DNA of 64,000 nucleotides from the NCBI GenBank assembly GCA_964017045.1, contig OZ024794.1, positions 56,433,108 to 56,497,107 of the forward strand. Direction: 5' to 3'. Source of the DNA: Omphiscola glabra. Taxonomy: Eukaryota > Mollusca > Gastropoda > Lymnaeidae. This document shows, in pieces, positions 1 to 10,150 of the stretch (the first letter of the stretch is position 1; each line of letters starts with the position of its first letter). The translations under genes were made by a program, and so were the position numbers. The notes below the pieces were generated by a model. That model made no database searches and had not been told where the DNA came from. It was given only the letters and a program-made list of their open reading frames with translations.

Positions 1-530
1 GTATCGTGTTTAAATTGTCACAGATTAAACATGTCGTTTGGCAAGAATATTTATATATGTGCTGAAAATGAATGTGTTAGGCCTACAATGTAATTTTTAA
101 AAAAAATCCATTTAAGTGGATCAATAAAAGAATATTTCTTAGTCTCAATCTTCATACTTTGATTTGAGAACCTCGCTTACTTTCTATGACTCCATGCCTT
201 GAGTTAAAAACACTAATTGCGTCCTATGACTCCGACATGATTTAACAACATTGACTACGTTAGCTTCCGCGACGCAGAAATTGTTTTGTTGTGGGATTAA
301 GTAGGGCTGAGGATGGAGATTGGTGAAATCTTCCAGGACCCCTAGTCAGGATGGAGACTTGTGAAATCTTCCAGGACCCCGAGTCAGGATGGAGACTGGT
401 GAAATCTTCCAGGACCCCGAGTCGACCATATTGTGACGTAGTGTAGATGTTCGTTAAAAAAAAGAAGCAAGACTCTGTTAATATGTTGTCATGACGTTTT
501 AAGGATGAGCTCTAGGAATCTCTAAAACTA
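1..530. other. non-coding stretch with a 38-bp triplicate
   Basis: No gene is seen. Positions 312-424 hold three copies of a unit of about 38 bp that contains GAAATCTTCCAGGACCCC. The rest is unique A/T-rich sequence. Confidence 0.6.
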
Positions 531-1532
531 CAGGGGAACCTCTCATAACGAGCATAATTCGTTCCACAATCTGACTCGTTAAGCGAAACACTCGTTTAAC
601 GAAACAATTTTTCCAATACAAATCAATGTAAAATACGATAATGCGTTACATGCTGAAAAAATACTATTTTTTCAAAAAATTTTATTAACATTTATTCAAA
701 TAAAATTACTTATGAATTGTTAAGGAGTGTAACAACTTGGAATATAATTTAGATTTGAAACAAAAAAAACGTAAATAAAAATATGATTTGATGCATGACA
801 AATAATTAACCCTTTTTACCTAGAAAACTGTCTAAAGAAATTTGTCTTTGCCGACGCTTCAAAATTTGACGAAAATGTGTCACAGCATTAGCATTGAACA
901 AATTTGTAGCACGAATAACCACCTCCTTATTAGGGTGATGCTTCTCAATGTACGATGCAACAGTTTCCCCATACTTTCGGCATTTCTCTTATTGCACTAG
1001 AAGATTGTTGCTCTGCTACTTCCTCTTCCATTAATGAGCTCTCCTCCATAATTTCTTGCTGTGAAACACGATGCAACTCCATAAGCTCTTCGGTGGTCAA
1101 CTCTTGACTGTGCTCTTTCACAAGCTCTTCAATATCGTTGTTGCCCACCTCGAGTCCCATGATATTGGCCAATGACACAATCTCGTTAACTCCACCTTGC
1201 TCTCGCTTTTCAATGATTTTACGTTTCATTTCAACAGTTATTTTTTCTCTCTTATGATTGTCTTCTTGTGGTTTTTTTTTCTTCGAAGACATTTTAGCAC
1301 AGGTTATTACACTTTGCACATAAAAAAATGACGAATACTGTCTGAATACAAAATTTGTAAAAACTGGTGATCACACACGAAAACAATACGCTAACAGACC
1401 GAGTGCTATAAACACAGACTAATACATCGGCGCGGAAGTTCCGGTTCACAAATGAATGTCGGGAAAAAGGGACTTTCTCTATCTGCGTAACTCGTTATAC
1501 GAAATGTCGCTCGTTAAGGGAGCAACTTTTTC
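531..1532 (-). mobile_element. Tigger-like (pogo/Tc1-mariner) internally deleted element
   Basis: The left end at 531 (CAGGGGAACCTC, then ATAACGAGC) is preceded by TA. The right end near 1490-1532 carries related ATAACGAG and TTAACGAGC blocks in inverse orientation. Inside is one short frame with Tigger-type N- and C-terminal pieces. The termini are diverged, so the right edge is uncertain by about 20 bases. Probably a non-autonomous derivative. Confidence 0.6.
945..1292 (-). pseudogene. Tigger transposase remnant: N-terminus fused to C-terminus
   Basis: 115 codons starting MSSKKKKPQ. Residues about 1-35 look like the start of a Tigger CENP-B-type helix-turn-helix (KITVEMKRKIIEKREQGG). From about residue 45 it matches the acidic Tigger tail (DIEELVKEHSQELTTEELME). 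The rest of the DNA-binding domain and the whole DDE catalytic core are missing, yet the frame is intact across the joint. Confidence 0.6.
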
Positions 1533-1550
1533 ACATTTTTTGTGTGATTC

Positions 1551-1663
1551 CCCTTGAACACCTTGTTGTCTAGGCTCCGCGGCTTGCGATTTCCCTTGAT
1601 CACCTTGTTGCCCAGGCTCAGCGGCTTGCGATTCTCTTTGAACACGTTGTTGCCCAGGCTCCG
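1551..1663. repeat. 42-bp minisatellite, about 2.7 copies
   Basis: Tandem units share CCTTGTTG and GGCTCCGCGGCTTGCGAT. This keeps two overlapping frames open on the - strand, but no protein-like content is evident. Confidence 0.7.
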
Positions 1664-2045
1664 TAATTTCGCTAGACGGTCGGATGTCAAATAAAAGTGA
1701 CACACGCATTTCGTGTCAGGTCTAAGAGACAAGAATGCCGGCGAAACAATTGATTACATACGTTTAAATTTAACGTTTAATTTAAATAGTATTGCTATTG
1801 GCTGTCATTGATACTGATTCCCCATACCTAATCCTTTCTTGCTGGGTCAAGTATTACACAGAGTTAAGTGATGTTATTGTATTTGGAAAAAATAGCGCCT
1901 TCATTAATATGAAAAATACCCCCCTCCCCCTTTTTTTTTTCCTCTGCATGTTTCGCTCCCAGCGAAGCAAATTTAGTTTTGAAACATCTTGGAATCTTGT
2001 CTGTATGGTACAATATGGGGGACTGTATTTATTTTCAGCTATCGA

Positions 2046-2158
2046 GGCACGTATACAGTGGGCATATAAAGTGGACATTATACAGTGAAAATTATACAGT
2101 GGATATTATACTGTGGATATTATACTGTGGACAATATACAGTGGACATTATACAGTCA
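2046..2158. repeat. short tandem repeat (18-19 bp, TATACAGTGGA core) upstream of the DUF3987 start codon
   Basis: About six degenerate units ending 53 bases before the ATG. They would lie in the 5' UTR or proximal promoter of the DUF3987 gene. Nothing shows a regulatory role. Confidence 0.7.
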
Positions 2159-2210
2159 ATGTTACTGCTGTCAAATTCCTCCGGCTTCCATACAGTGTTG
2201 ACAATTCACA

Positions 2211-2550
2211 ATGTCGTCATTCGATCCTAGGATGATTCAAATGCACGCGGGAATCCATCAAAACAACATGGACCATGTTGGCCACCAGAGGTATCCACAA
2301 CACCAAGCTGGTCAGCACAGTGACCAGCAAAGCCAAAGCGGGCGCCTCAGACAAGGGTCAACAGCGTCCGAGTCGAAGACTGAAGCCGGTCCAAACTGGG
2401 AGAACGTCTACAGGACGGCCCAGAATATTGGGTTTCCCGACCCCAAGGTGGCGTGTGGAGACATTGTTGGTGAGTTCTTGGAAGACACGGCAAGAGGAAT
2501 CGGCTGTCCAGTGGAATACATCTTGGTCCCATTGTTACCGTGTATTGGTG
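2211..2550 (+). CDS. DUF3987 gene, exon 1
   Basis: It opens with the first ATG after a run of short 5' repeats and ends at a GTGAGT donor after 113 codons plus one base. It encodes the His/Gln-rich leader and the first DUF3987 helices (GDIVGEFLEDTARGIGCPVE). No upstream in-frame extension was found. No TATA box was recognised, so the true 5' end is open. Confidence 0.8.
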
Positions 2551-5500
2551 GTGAGTGCAGGGTTCATTACGTTACATTCGGTTTAATGAAAGACGGTAAT
2601 GTTGTTGAGCCAGTGGCGTAGTGATTGGGGGGGGGCAAGGGGGCATCATGCCCCGGGCGCTACTCACAAAGGGGCGCCAAATGGTATATTTTACATATAA
2701 TATTGTATGGTTTTTTAATGGGGGGGGGGCGCTAAAAAGGTATTGTGCCCCGGGCGCGAGTTAAGATCGCTACGCCACTGTGTTAAGCGATAAGCATCAT
2801 AAGAGATTAGTATTATTAAGAGATACGTATGAAGACTTCTTGGAGGAAACCCCAAATATGTCTGTTTTTAAATATAATTACTGTAATAAAACATGCGTTG
2901 TCGGATAACTTATAGTTTTGAAGTTCCCCTCAATTCTACAGCAATTTTCTAGCACCAGGAATTAGGAGCTGGCTTTTATTTTTCTGGCCGAACATACTCC
3001 AGACAAATGTTCGTCAGCTCCGCAATTAGCTCTGTCAAAATTAAAAAGGAAAGACGGGTGTTTGAGAGGGGTGTTGTGTTTAAAGAAATGCGTTTATTAT
3101 TATTGGCACTAACGTATTTTTATTTACTAGGCAATTAAAATGCATGTACTGGTAACACAGACGTAGGATTGTGGTGGTGGGTGGACATATGTAGGAGAAT
3201 CAGGCTGGTAGGAGAGTCGGGCAACATAGCTGATAGGAGAATCAGGCCACATAGCTGGTAGAAGAGTCGGGTAACATAGCTGATAGGAGAATCAGGCCAC
3301 AAAGCTATTAGTAGAGTCGGGTAACATAGCTGGTAGAAGAGTCGGGCAACATAGCTAGTCTAAAGTTCATTCTTTTCTATCAAATCGTACGATATCCACC
3401 CGTGTAGAGGACAAGGTTTCGAACATGCGTGCACTCGAGGACGGGCTCCCACAGGGGTCGGCCTTGAGCTGCACCTTGTTCCTGGCGTACGTGCACGACC
3501 TGCAGTCACATTTGGTAACAAAGAACACAATGTTCGCGGATGATTTAGCAATCTGGAGCTCTGGCAAATCCGTCCAGCAGTTGCAGAGCCGGCTGCAAAA
3601 AGACCTCACAGAGATACAGGCCTATGCTCGGAAATGGAGATTGGTGGTGAATGCGGAGAAGACCGTATACACATTGTTCACAAACGGTAGGAAAGTGCTC
3701 AAAGAAGAAATTGATCTTCACATCTGCGGGAAGTCATTAAAATGGGACAAATCACCCACGTATCTGGGAATCAAGCTGGACCAGAAACTCCAGCTCCATA
3801 ACCATGTACGGGAACTCGGCGCTCGAGCCACGTCGAAACTCAGCCTGGTTAAAAAACTTGCCAGCACTACCTGGGGAGCCGATGCAAGACTCCTGAGAGC
3901 TCTCTATCTTGGGAGTGTAAGAGGTGCCATTGACTACAGCCTACCGGTTCAGGCTTTCGCAAGCCGTACGGCTCTAGAAAGCCTGGATCGGATACAAAAT
4001 CTAGCTCTCAGATTTGTATGCGGGGCGTTACGTACCACACCCACGGCTGCTATGGAAATTATCTCAGACATAGAACCACTAAACATCAGGAGGGACAAGG
4101 CTATCCTAACGACCGTGGAACGCTACCGTCGAATGGAAAAGACGGAACCCTGTTTTCAACTCCAAGACCGTTGGGTAAAGAGGACAAGGCTTAAGAGACC
4201 CTCCTTCATGGATGCGGTCTATGCACTCGAGGAAAAGCACCCTTTACCAAAAAACAGGGAGAAAATACGCCTGATCCAGGAGAGATCACCACTTGATAGT
4301 TGCGAACCACCTGATGTTCGTCTGACCCTGTCACACACAGCAGTTACAAAGTCGAGCCCCCAAAATGAGCAAAAGGGAGCCGCACTAGAGACAATTGAGG
4401 CCTTTGGAGACGACATGGTACAAGTCTTCACAGACGGCTCCTATCTCGCCAGCGAAAAGCGGGCGGGCTACGGCGCACTCATTCAGTATCCTAAGGGGAT
4501 ACCTCCAGCTGAGGAGATTTCAGGCCCAAGTGGCACAAATAGCACTGCAACTGATGCAGAGATAGAGGCTATATTGATGGGCTTGAAACAAGTGCGCCGC
4601 AGACTAGCCAGACGCAAACCACTTCCACCCATCGTAGTGTTCACCGATTCACAATGTGCTCTGGAAATTGTGAAAAGGAGCTCTACGATCACGAAAATGG
4701 TGTACGCAATTATGGAACTCGTGCGAGACATACAGTCACACGGAGGCAAAGTGACCCTTCAATGGATCCCAGGACATGTGGGGATTCCACCACAAGACAG
4801 AGCCGACTGTCTTGCGAGGCAAGGCTCTTCCCGGCCTCAACCTAACCGGCCAATGACCCAACTGGGGGCCCAAGCCTGGATTAAGGACCTCTGCCACGAG
4901 GAGTGGCTAAAAGAATGGGAACAGGGGAACACGGCCCGTAAGCTTTACCGGAGCATGCCCAAAAACAACCGCAAACGCGATGAGTGGTGGAGTCTTAAAC
5001 GCCACCACCAGAGTCTCATCACTCAAATGAGAACAGAGCATTGCCCTACCCGCAGCTATTTAAATAGATTACACCCATTGCGGGACCCGAGCTGCCGCCA
5101 TTGTGGTCAGGCACCGGAGACAATCGAGCACCTTCTAGCCGAGTGCTCAACGCTGGCGACTGGCGTGACTGGGGTCCTCCCAGCCGACCATGTCGAGAGT
5201 CTAATTTATGGGACTGCCCACCAGATGCGGCAGGCCTGTACCTTACTTGCCGGGGCCATAAAAGAGCAATAGCTCGGCCCTTTCCAATGAATGTAATATT
5301 TCAGCTAGTCTAAAATTCAAATGAGATATTTTACAATTATTTTTTAAATAAATTTTGGAAATTGTACCACCTCCAGCTCCACCCCAGCTTCGGGCAAAAT
5401 GACCCTTCCCAAGAGCTTTGCTCCAATCCAAGTCTAACACACAACCCGACAAGGGTAAGTGGGGGGGGGGGGGTGGGGTGGATTTGTGTGGGTGGAGATT

Positions 5501-8380
5501 TTTGGTGAGGGGGGCTTTGTGGGCAATTTTTTTCTTGTTAAGGTTGTGGTATCCTCAGGCACATTTAATAACCCATCATATTTATTGTGACAAGCACACA
5601 ACACCACACAATAGATATAATACATTTTACCCAGGATACTTAGAAAAATAATTTGATTAATTTGGCGTTGCAGGTATCTTAGGAACCAAGACCACCATTC
5701 GCGTACACAGAGCATGGTCAGAACCTCCAGTGCTGTGGAGTATTGTTGGTTCCGCTGCAGGCTCACGGCGTTCTTCAGTAATTCGACAGCTTTTGTTACC
5801 CCTTTTGGCATTGCAGGCACAGAGAGAGGAAGCAGAGGGTCAAAGGTCACCTAAACAAACCAAATTTCAGGGAAATTATCAGTTTGAAGAGAATAAGAAG
5901 AAAAACTCTGTGCAAAGAAGAGCGCTTTACACAGGTACAATAGTGATTACTTCCCTTTCCCTTGAACTAGACAGCCTTTTTATATAGCATTATCTGAACA
6001 TTTAATTGATTGAATTATTTACACGTCATTGTTTTATTTCGGGGGTTGTTAATGGTAGACATTTGATTAACGCTTATATATATATAAGCGTAAATATATA
6101 TAGGCCTTCATACAATTTTTCTTGCATCGTTTATATTGCAAAAGTTGGAGCCACAACTGCCTTGCTCCTCATAAGATTTTGCAAGTCAGAATTTTTTCTC
6201 AATTTGTAATTTTGCCCATTAAGAAATATTTCCAATTCAATCAGGTACTCGTATCACACTGACCGCTCTGACTGACGTATTACACTGCAACGATGGCCAC
6301 GCCTTCAGTCTTGCGGAGGATGTCGAGAATCTTCATAACCTTCTCATGCAGCCTATAACATGCCCTCGACTGGCCTCGATGATGGACGACCTCTATGAGG
6401 GTCTGCCGCTGGTCGCCGTGGAAGATGGTCGTGTTACCACTTTACTCGGAACTAATTTCTGCCAAGGGGGTATGACGTCTGTTTAAAACAATGTCTTCTA
6501 TAACATATAACCTGAAAGAATGAGAGAGGATACTGAGTTAATGTTTGGTCCAGCTGAAGCTCTTCATGTATTGTCAACTAGGATGACCATTAACAGTTTA
6601 GCCTAAAATCTTAAGCTCGAAATCTGCATATTCTATTGCGCCACATATATGTGGTCCATGATAAGATTCCTATAGCAAAATTTGATAGACAAAAACAAAT
6701 GTAATTTGGTTAAACAAACAAAAGATAATGGAAGATTTAGACTACATCAAAGTTTTGATTGTATTCATCGCTTTTGGCTAATCATTTTAAAAACCCAACA
6801 TAAGAAAATATAACAATTTATACTAATTTATACTTTTATACTAATATCTAAACTTTTATACTGGTGTCTAAACATTTATACTAATGTCTAACCTTGTAAA
6901 CGAATGTCTAAACTTTTATACTTGTTTCTAAACGTTTATACTAAAGTCTAAACTTTAATACCAACATCTAAACTTTTTTTTACTAATGTCTCAACTTAAA
7001 GTACATTGTGTTTGTTTCATCCATTCAGGATTTGCCAGTCCAGAGTACATTGTCAGAACAATGTTGAAATCTCCATCATGGTTGTCTGCTAGATTTTTGC
7101 TGTCCTGTCCTCAGTCAGATGATATGAAGGGGGTGTTTGGAGAACCTGTGTGTAGCACTGAACTCCCAGAATTGGAACTGATTTATTCTATTCTATTAGA
7201 GAAGCACCAGAAGAGACAAAATTACTCATTTGATCCAGATGCTGTGCAAGAATTAAGCAAATTTTTTGAAGAGGAATGGACATCAGTTTTGAATCAGCTG
7301 GACCAGAATGAACACGAGGGCATTATAGGCAAATCAATGGGTCAGATTGTACGTCTCTGTGGGGTACTTAAGGCTCTTGAAAACAGCCTTCTGAGCGCTA
7401 GGGCTAAGAGCAAAGCCAGAGACCAGGAGTGGGATTGGAACATAACTGCTGGAACGGTGAAGAAAGGAATAATATTAGGGAAGTATTTCATGGAACAGAA
7501 ACTGGCGATGACTTTTATGGTGGGAACAGGTTTTTTCAATCACTCTTCAGAAGTGTCATTTGACAGCGGAATGAATGGCAATGCCACAACCCTGCCACAG
7601 ACCGCCATCCAGGTTGGATCTGAGCAACAGTGCAGGTGGAGTCCAGCTTCAAGCACCTCACGGTCATTCACTCAAGAGTCCACCGCGGCCTATTCGCTGC
7701 AAGGGTCACAGCAGAACCCAAATTCGTCATTTAACTTCCCCAAGCGGGCAGGGGATGTGGACTTCAGCACACTCCCCCACACCATGAGCACAGTGGAGGA
7801 AGATGTCAGTGAGATGATGCAGGCTGTGGACTTTGTTCACTTCTCAAAAACACAGTTTGTAGCGGTGCATGGCAGGCGCATCAAACGACTTCTCGAATGC
7901 TATGATGATGGACATGGCGTCTCTGCAACCACGGCGGCACAAAAATCTATCACCCCGCCGGTCCGCATCGAAGGCACTAACAATCGTCATCCGGCGTGGG
8001 CCAGCGCGCTGTTCTTTCAAAAAGTTGCCGAGCTCGACCTGGGTGCTGCAGAGCAGGGCAGGCATCCTACAAACAGAAAAGTCTGTTGGCGTTTCAAAAG
8101 GAAGCCTGTTGGTCAGTTACAAGAGAAAGATTTTCAACTGCTTCAGTATCTCCGTGTAGAAATGGAAAAATATTCCCAGTTTGGGTCTGGTCCATTTAAT
8201 CCAAGTATGATAGTCAACTCTGGCCTGATAACACTTCCGAACAGCTCAAGTCCACGCCATCAAGCGGGTGGGAGTTTGAGTCCTGTGGTTGGTGGAATGG
8301 ACGATGATTCAAATACAACCAATAGTCAGAACAGTCCAAGAAATTCGGCAACACCTATTATCAAGACTGAAATATATTGA
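2211..8380 (+). CDS. DUF3987-family protein (primase/helicase-like NTPase fold), four exons
   Basis: The exons are 2211-2550, 5674-5934, 6245-6469 and 7029-8380, joined by GT/AG introns with matching phases (each intron falls after the first base of a glycine codon). The product is 725 aa. Residues 1-60 are rich in His, Gln and Ser and probably disordered. Residues about 75-115 match the helical DUF3987 N-terminus. Residues 128-148 hold the W-x-E-P-P-x-L-W strand leading into the P-loop position, here VGSAAGSRRSS, which lacks the GK[S/T] signature. Residues 218-260 hold the Walker-B-like acidic stretch (LAEDVENL) and the helix that follows it. Residues 276-440 hold the ARFL...P segment and the C-terminal helical bundle (VRLCGVLKALE, TVKKGIILGKYF). 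A Ser/Gln-rich linker of about 90 residues follows, then a basic segment with HGRRIKRLLE. DUF3987 proteins are usually prokaryotic or mobile-element NTPases. The role in an animal is unknown and, given the P-loop, ATPase activity is doubtful. Confidence 0.82.
2611..2780. mobile_element. hAT-like MITE with CAGTGGCGTAG inverted termini
   Basis: The element starts CAGTGGCGTAG and ends CTACGCCACTG. It is flanked by the 8-bp pair TGTTGAGC (2603-2610) and TGTTAAGC (2781-2788), one mismatch. The interior is G-rich with two GCCCCGGGCGC-type blocks. It lies in intron 1 of the DUF3987 gene and has no coding capacity. Confidence 0.75.
3183..3358. repeat. 25-bp minisatellite (ACATAGCTGGTAGAAGAGTC core), about 7 copies
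   Basis: Units alternate between AGAGTCGGG and AGAATCAGG variants. The array ends exactly where the non-LTR element begins. The same family recurs at 38753-38970 and 39811-39990. Confidence 0.8.
3365..5272 (+). pseudogene. reverse transcriptase / RNase H polyprotein, 5'-truncated
   Basis: The frame is open from the junction itself, with 20 codons before the first ATG at 3425. It begins SFLSNRTISTRVEDKV, upstream of RT block B (DGLPQGSALSCTLF) and the catalytic FADDL block, then the thumb (KWRLVVNAEKT). RNase H follows, with VFTDGSY, the ATDAEIEAI glutamate, VVFTDSQCAL and QWIPGHVGIPPQDRAD. The C-terminus has a CRHC...EHLLAEC zinc-knuckle-like motif. RT block A and the endonuclease are lost, so it cannot move by itself. 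RNase H plus this tail suggests the I/Ingi/Nimb/Jockey superclade; the exact clade is not settled. Confidence 0.85.
3365..5302 (+). mobile_element. 5'-truncated non-LTR retrotransposon (I/Ingi/Nimb-like, with RNase H), copy 1
   Basis: The insertion is bounded by AGCTAGTCTAAA at 3353-3364 and again at 5303-5314, an exact 12-bp target duplication (similarity extends further with one mismatch). There is no poly(A); the 3' end is ATGTAATATTTC. The 5' end is cut inside the reverse transcriptase. It sits in intron 1 of the DUF3987 gene in the sense orientation. Confidence 0.85.
5315..5673. other. end of DUF3987 intron 1, no gene seen
   Basis: Contains a poly-G tract near 5460-5471 and A/T-rich unique sequence ending in the exon 2 acceptor. 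Short open frames here look like chance. Confidence 0.6.
5674..5934 (+). CDS. DUF3987 gene, exon 2 (P-loop region)
   Basis: The acceptor is GTTGCAG and the donor is ACAG|GTACAA. The exon encodes the beta strand and the degenerate P-loop (residues 139-148), then a long charged Lys/Gln/Glu insert. The homologous prokaryotic position normally reads G-P-P-G-S-G-K-S. Here arginines occupy the lysine region. Confidence 0.78.
6245..6469 (+). CDS. DUF3987 gene, exon 3 (Walker-B-like region)
   Basis: The acceptor is AATCAG and the donor is GGGG|GTATGA. The exon contributes 74 codons, including an acidic LAEDVENL stretch where the family places its DE motif, followed by a helix and a short strand (RVTTLLGTNFCQG). 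The reading frame has no stop and is relatively GC-rich compared with the flanking intron. Confidence 0.78.
6836..6990. repeat. approximately 20-bp tandem repeat in DUF3987 intron 3
   Basis: About eight degenerate units with the core ACTAATGTCTAAACTTTTAT, ending about 40 bases before the exon 4 acceptor. Confidence 0.7.
7029..8380 (+). CDS. DUF3987 gene, exon 4 (C-terminal half)
   Basis: The acceptor is CCATTCAG. The exon encodes residues 276-725 and ends at TGA. The first half (SPEYIVRTML, then ARFLLSCP) is the typical DUF3987 segment after Walker B. The middle is low in complexity. The last third, with HGRRIKRLLECYD and a WRFKRKPVG stretch, resembles no domain I can name and may be a basic nucleic-acid-binding tail. 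An open frame extends upstream of the acceptor to an ATG at 6986, but the acceptor and phase favour splicing at 7029. Confidence 0.82.
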
Positions 8381-8493
8381 TTACGTCATTGACAAATTGC
8401 AGAGTCGTCAACAGTGGCTCTACTTATTACGATTGAAATAGTTAGACAAAAGGACACATCAACATAAGATAAGTACCAAGTTATGTGTAACCC

Positions 8494-8499
8494 AATAAA
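8494..8499 (+). promoter_or_regulatory. polyadenylation signal AATAAA of the DUF3987 gene
   Basis: A canonical AATAAA hexamer lies 114 bases after the stop codon and just before the 21-bp minisatellite. This gives a short 3' UTR and would place the array outside the transcript. Confidence 0.55.
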
Positions 8500-8523
8500 T
8501 TAAAATCCTACAATTTCCATTGA

Positions 8524-10074
8524 GTCAGGCACTAGACCTCATAAGTCAGGCAATAGACCTCACAAGTCAGGCACTAGACCTCACAAGTCAGGCACTAGAC
8601 CTCACAAGTCAGGCACTAGACCTCACAAGTCAGGCACTAGACCTCAAGTCAGGCACTAGACCTCACAAGTCAGGCACTAGACCTCACAAGTCGGCACTAG
8701 ACCTCACAAGTCAGGCACTAGACCTCACCAGTCAGACACTAGACCTCACAAGTCAGGCACTAAACCTCACCAGTCAGCCACTAGACCTCACAAGTCAGGC
8801 ACTAGACCTCACCAGTCAGGCACTAGACCTCACCAGTCAGGCACTAGACCTCACCAGTCAGGCACTAGACCTCACCAGTCAGACACTAGACCTCACAAGT
8901 CAGGCACTAGACCTCACAAGTCAGGCACTAGACCTCACAAGTCAGGCACTAGACCTCACGTCAGGCACTAGACCTCACAAGTCAGGCACTAGACCTCACA
9001 AGTCGGCACTAGACCTCACAAGTCAGGCACTAGACCTCACCAGTCAGACACTAGACCTCACAAGTCAGGCACTAGACCTCACCAGTCAGGCACTAGACCT
9101 CACAAGTCAGGCACTAGACCTCACCAGTCAGGCACTAGACCTCACCAGTCAGACACTAGACCTCACAAGTCAGGCACAAGACCTCACCAGTCAGACACTA
9201 GACCTCACAAGTCAGGCACTAGACCTCACCAGTCAGACACTAGACCTCACAAGTCAGGCACTAGACATAACAAGTCAGGCACTAGACCTCACCAGTCAGA
9301 CACTAGACCTCACAAGTCAGGCACTAGAACTCACCAGTCAGACACTAGACCTCACCAGTCAGGCACTAGACCTCACCAGTCAGACACTAGACCTCACCAG
9401 TCAGGCACTAGACCTCACCAGTCAGACACTAGACCTCACAAGTCAGGCACTAGACCTCACAAGTCAGACACTAGACCTCACCAGTCAGGCACTAGACCTC
9501 ACAAGTCAGGCACTAGACCTCACCAGTCAGGCACTAGACCTCACAAGTCAGGCACTAGACCTCACCAGTCAGGCACTAGACCTCACCAGTCAGGCACTAG
9601 ACCTCACCAGTCAGACACTAGACCTCACCAGTGAGGCACTAGACCTCACCAGTCAGGCACTAGACCTCACAAGTCAGGCACTAGACCTCACCAGTCAGAC
9701 ACTAGACCTCACCAGTCAGGCACTAGACCTCACCAGTCAGGCACTAGACCTCACCAGTCAGGCACTAGACCTCACCAGTCAGACACTAGACCTCACCAGT
9801 CAGGCACTAGACCTCACCAGTCAGGCACTAGACCTCACAAGTCAGGCACTAGACCTCACCAGTCAGACACTAGACCTCACCAGTCAGGCACTAGACCTCA
9901 CCAGTCAGGCACTAGACCTCACCAGTCAGGCACTAGACCTCACCAGTCAGGCACTAGACCTCACCAGTCAGGCACTAGACCTCACAAGTCAGGTACTAGA
10001 CCTCACCAGTCAGGCACTAGACCTCACCAGTCAGGCACTAGACCTCACAAGTCAGGCACTAGACCTCACCAGTG
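8524..10074. repeat. 21-bp minisatellite, about 74 copies, between convergent gene ends
   Basis: The unit contains CACTAGACCTCACCAGTCAG. It gives a 540-codon open frame (a seven-residue repeat) because 21 is a multiple of three. There is no ATG at its head. Indels of 2-3 bases near 8645, 8695, 8959 and 9005 switch the frame without creating a stop, since more than one frame is open. Read as non-coding. Variants with AGTCAGACAC are interspersed. Confidence 0.85.
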
Positions 10075-10150
10075 ACGCAGTATCGAATAACAATGAAGCT
10101 GAAATGCAAAATAAGCTTGTTGATGGGATCATCTGTGAATGATATTTATA

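Noticed and set aside
6986..7028. ATG at 6986 as the start of a separate 464-aa gene
   Set aside because: The preceding exons join in phase at the 7029 acceptor and complete the DUF3987 domain, whereas the 14 extra residues lie in intron repeat sequence.
8520..10142. 540-codon + strand open frame with a seven-residue repeat
   Set aside because: It is the translation of a 21-bp minisatellite, has no ATG at its head, shows non-triplet indels that change frame without consequence, and follows a poly(A) signal.
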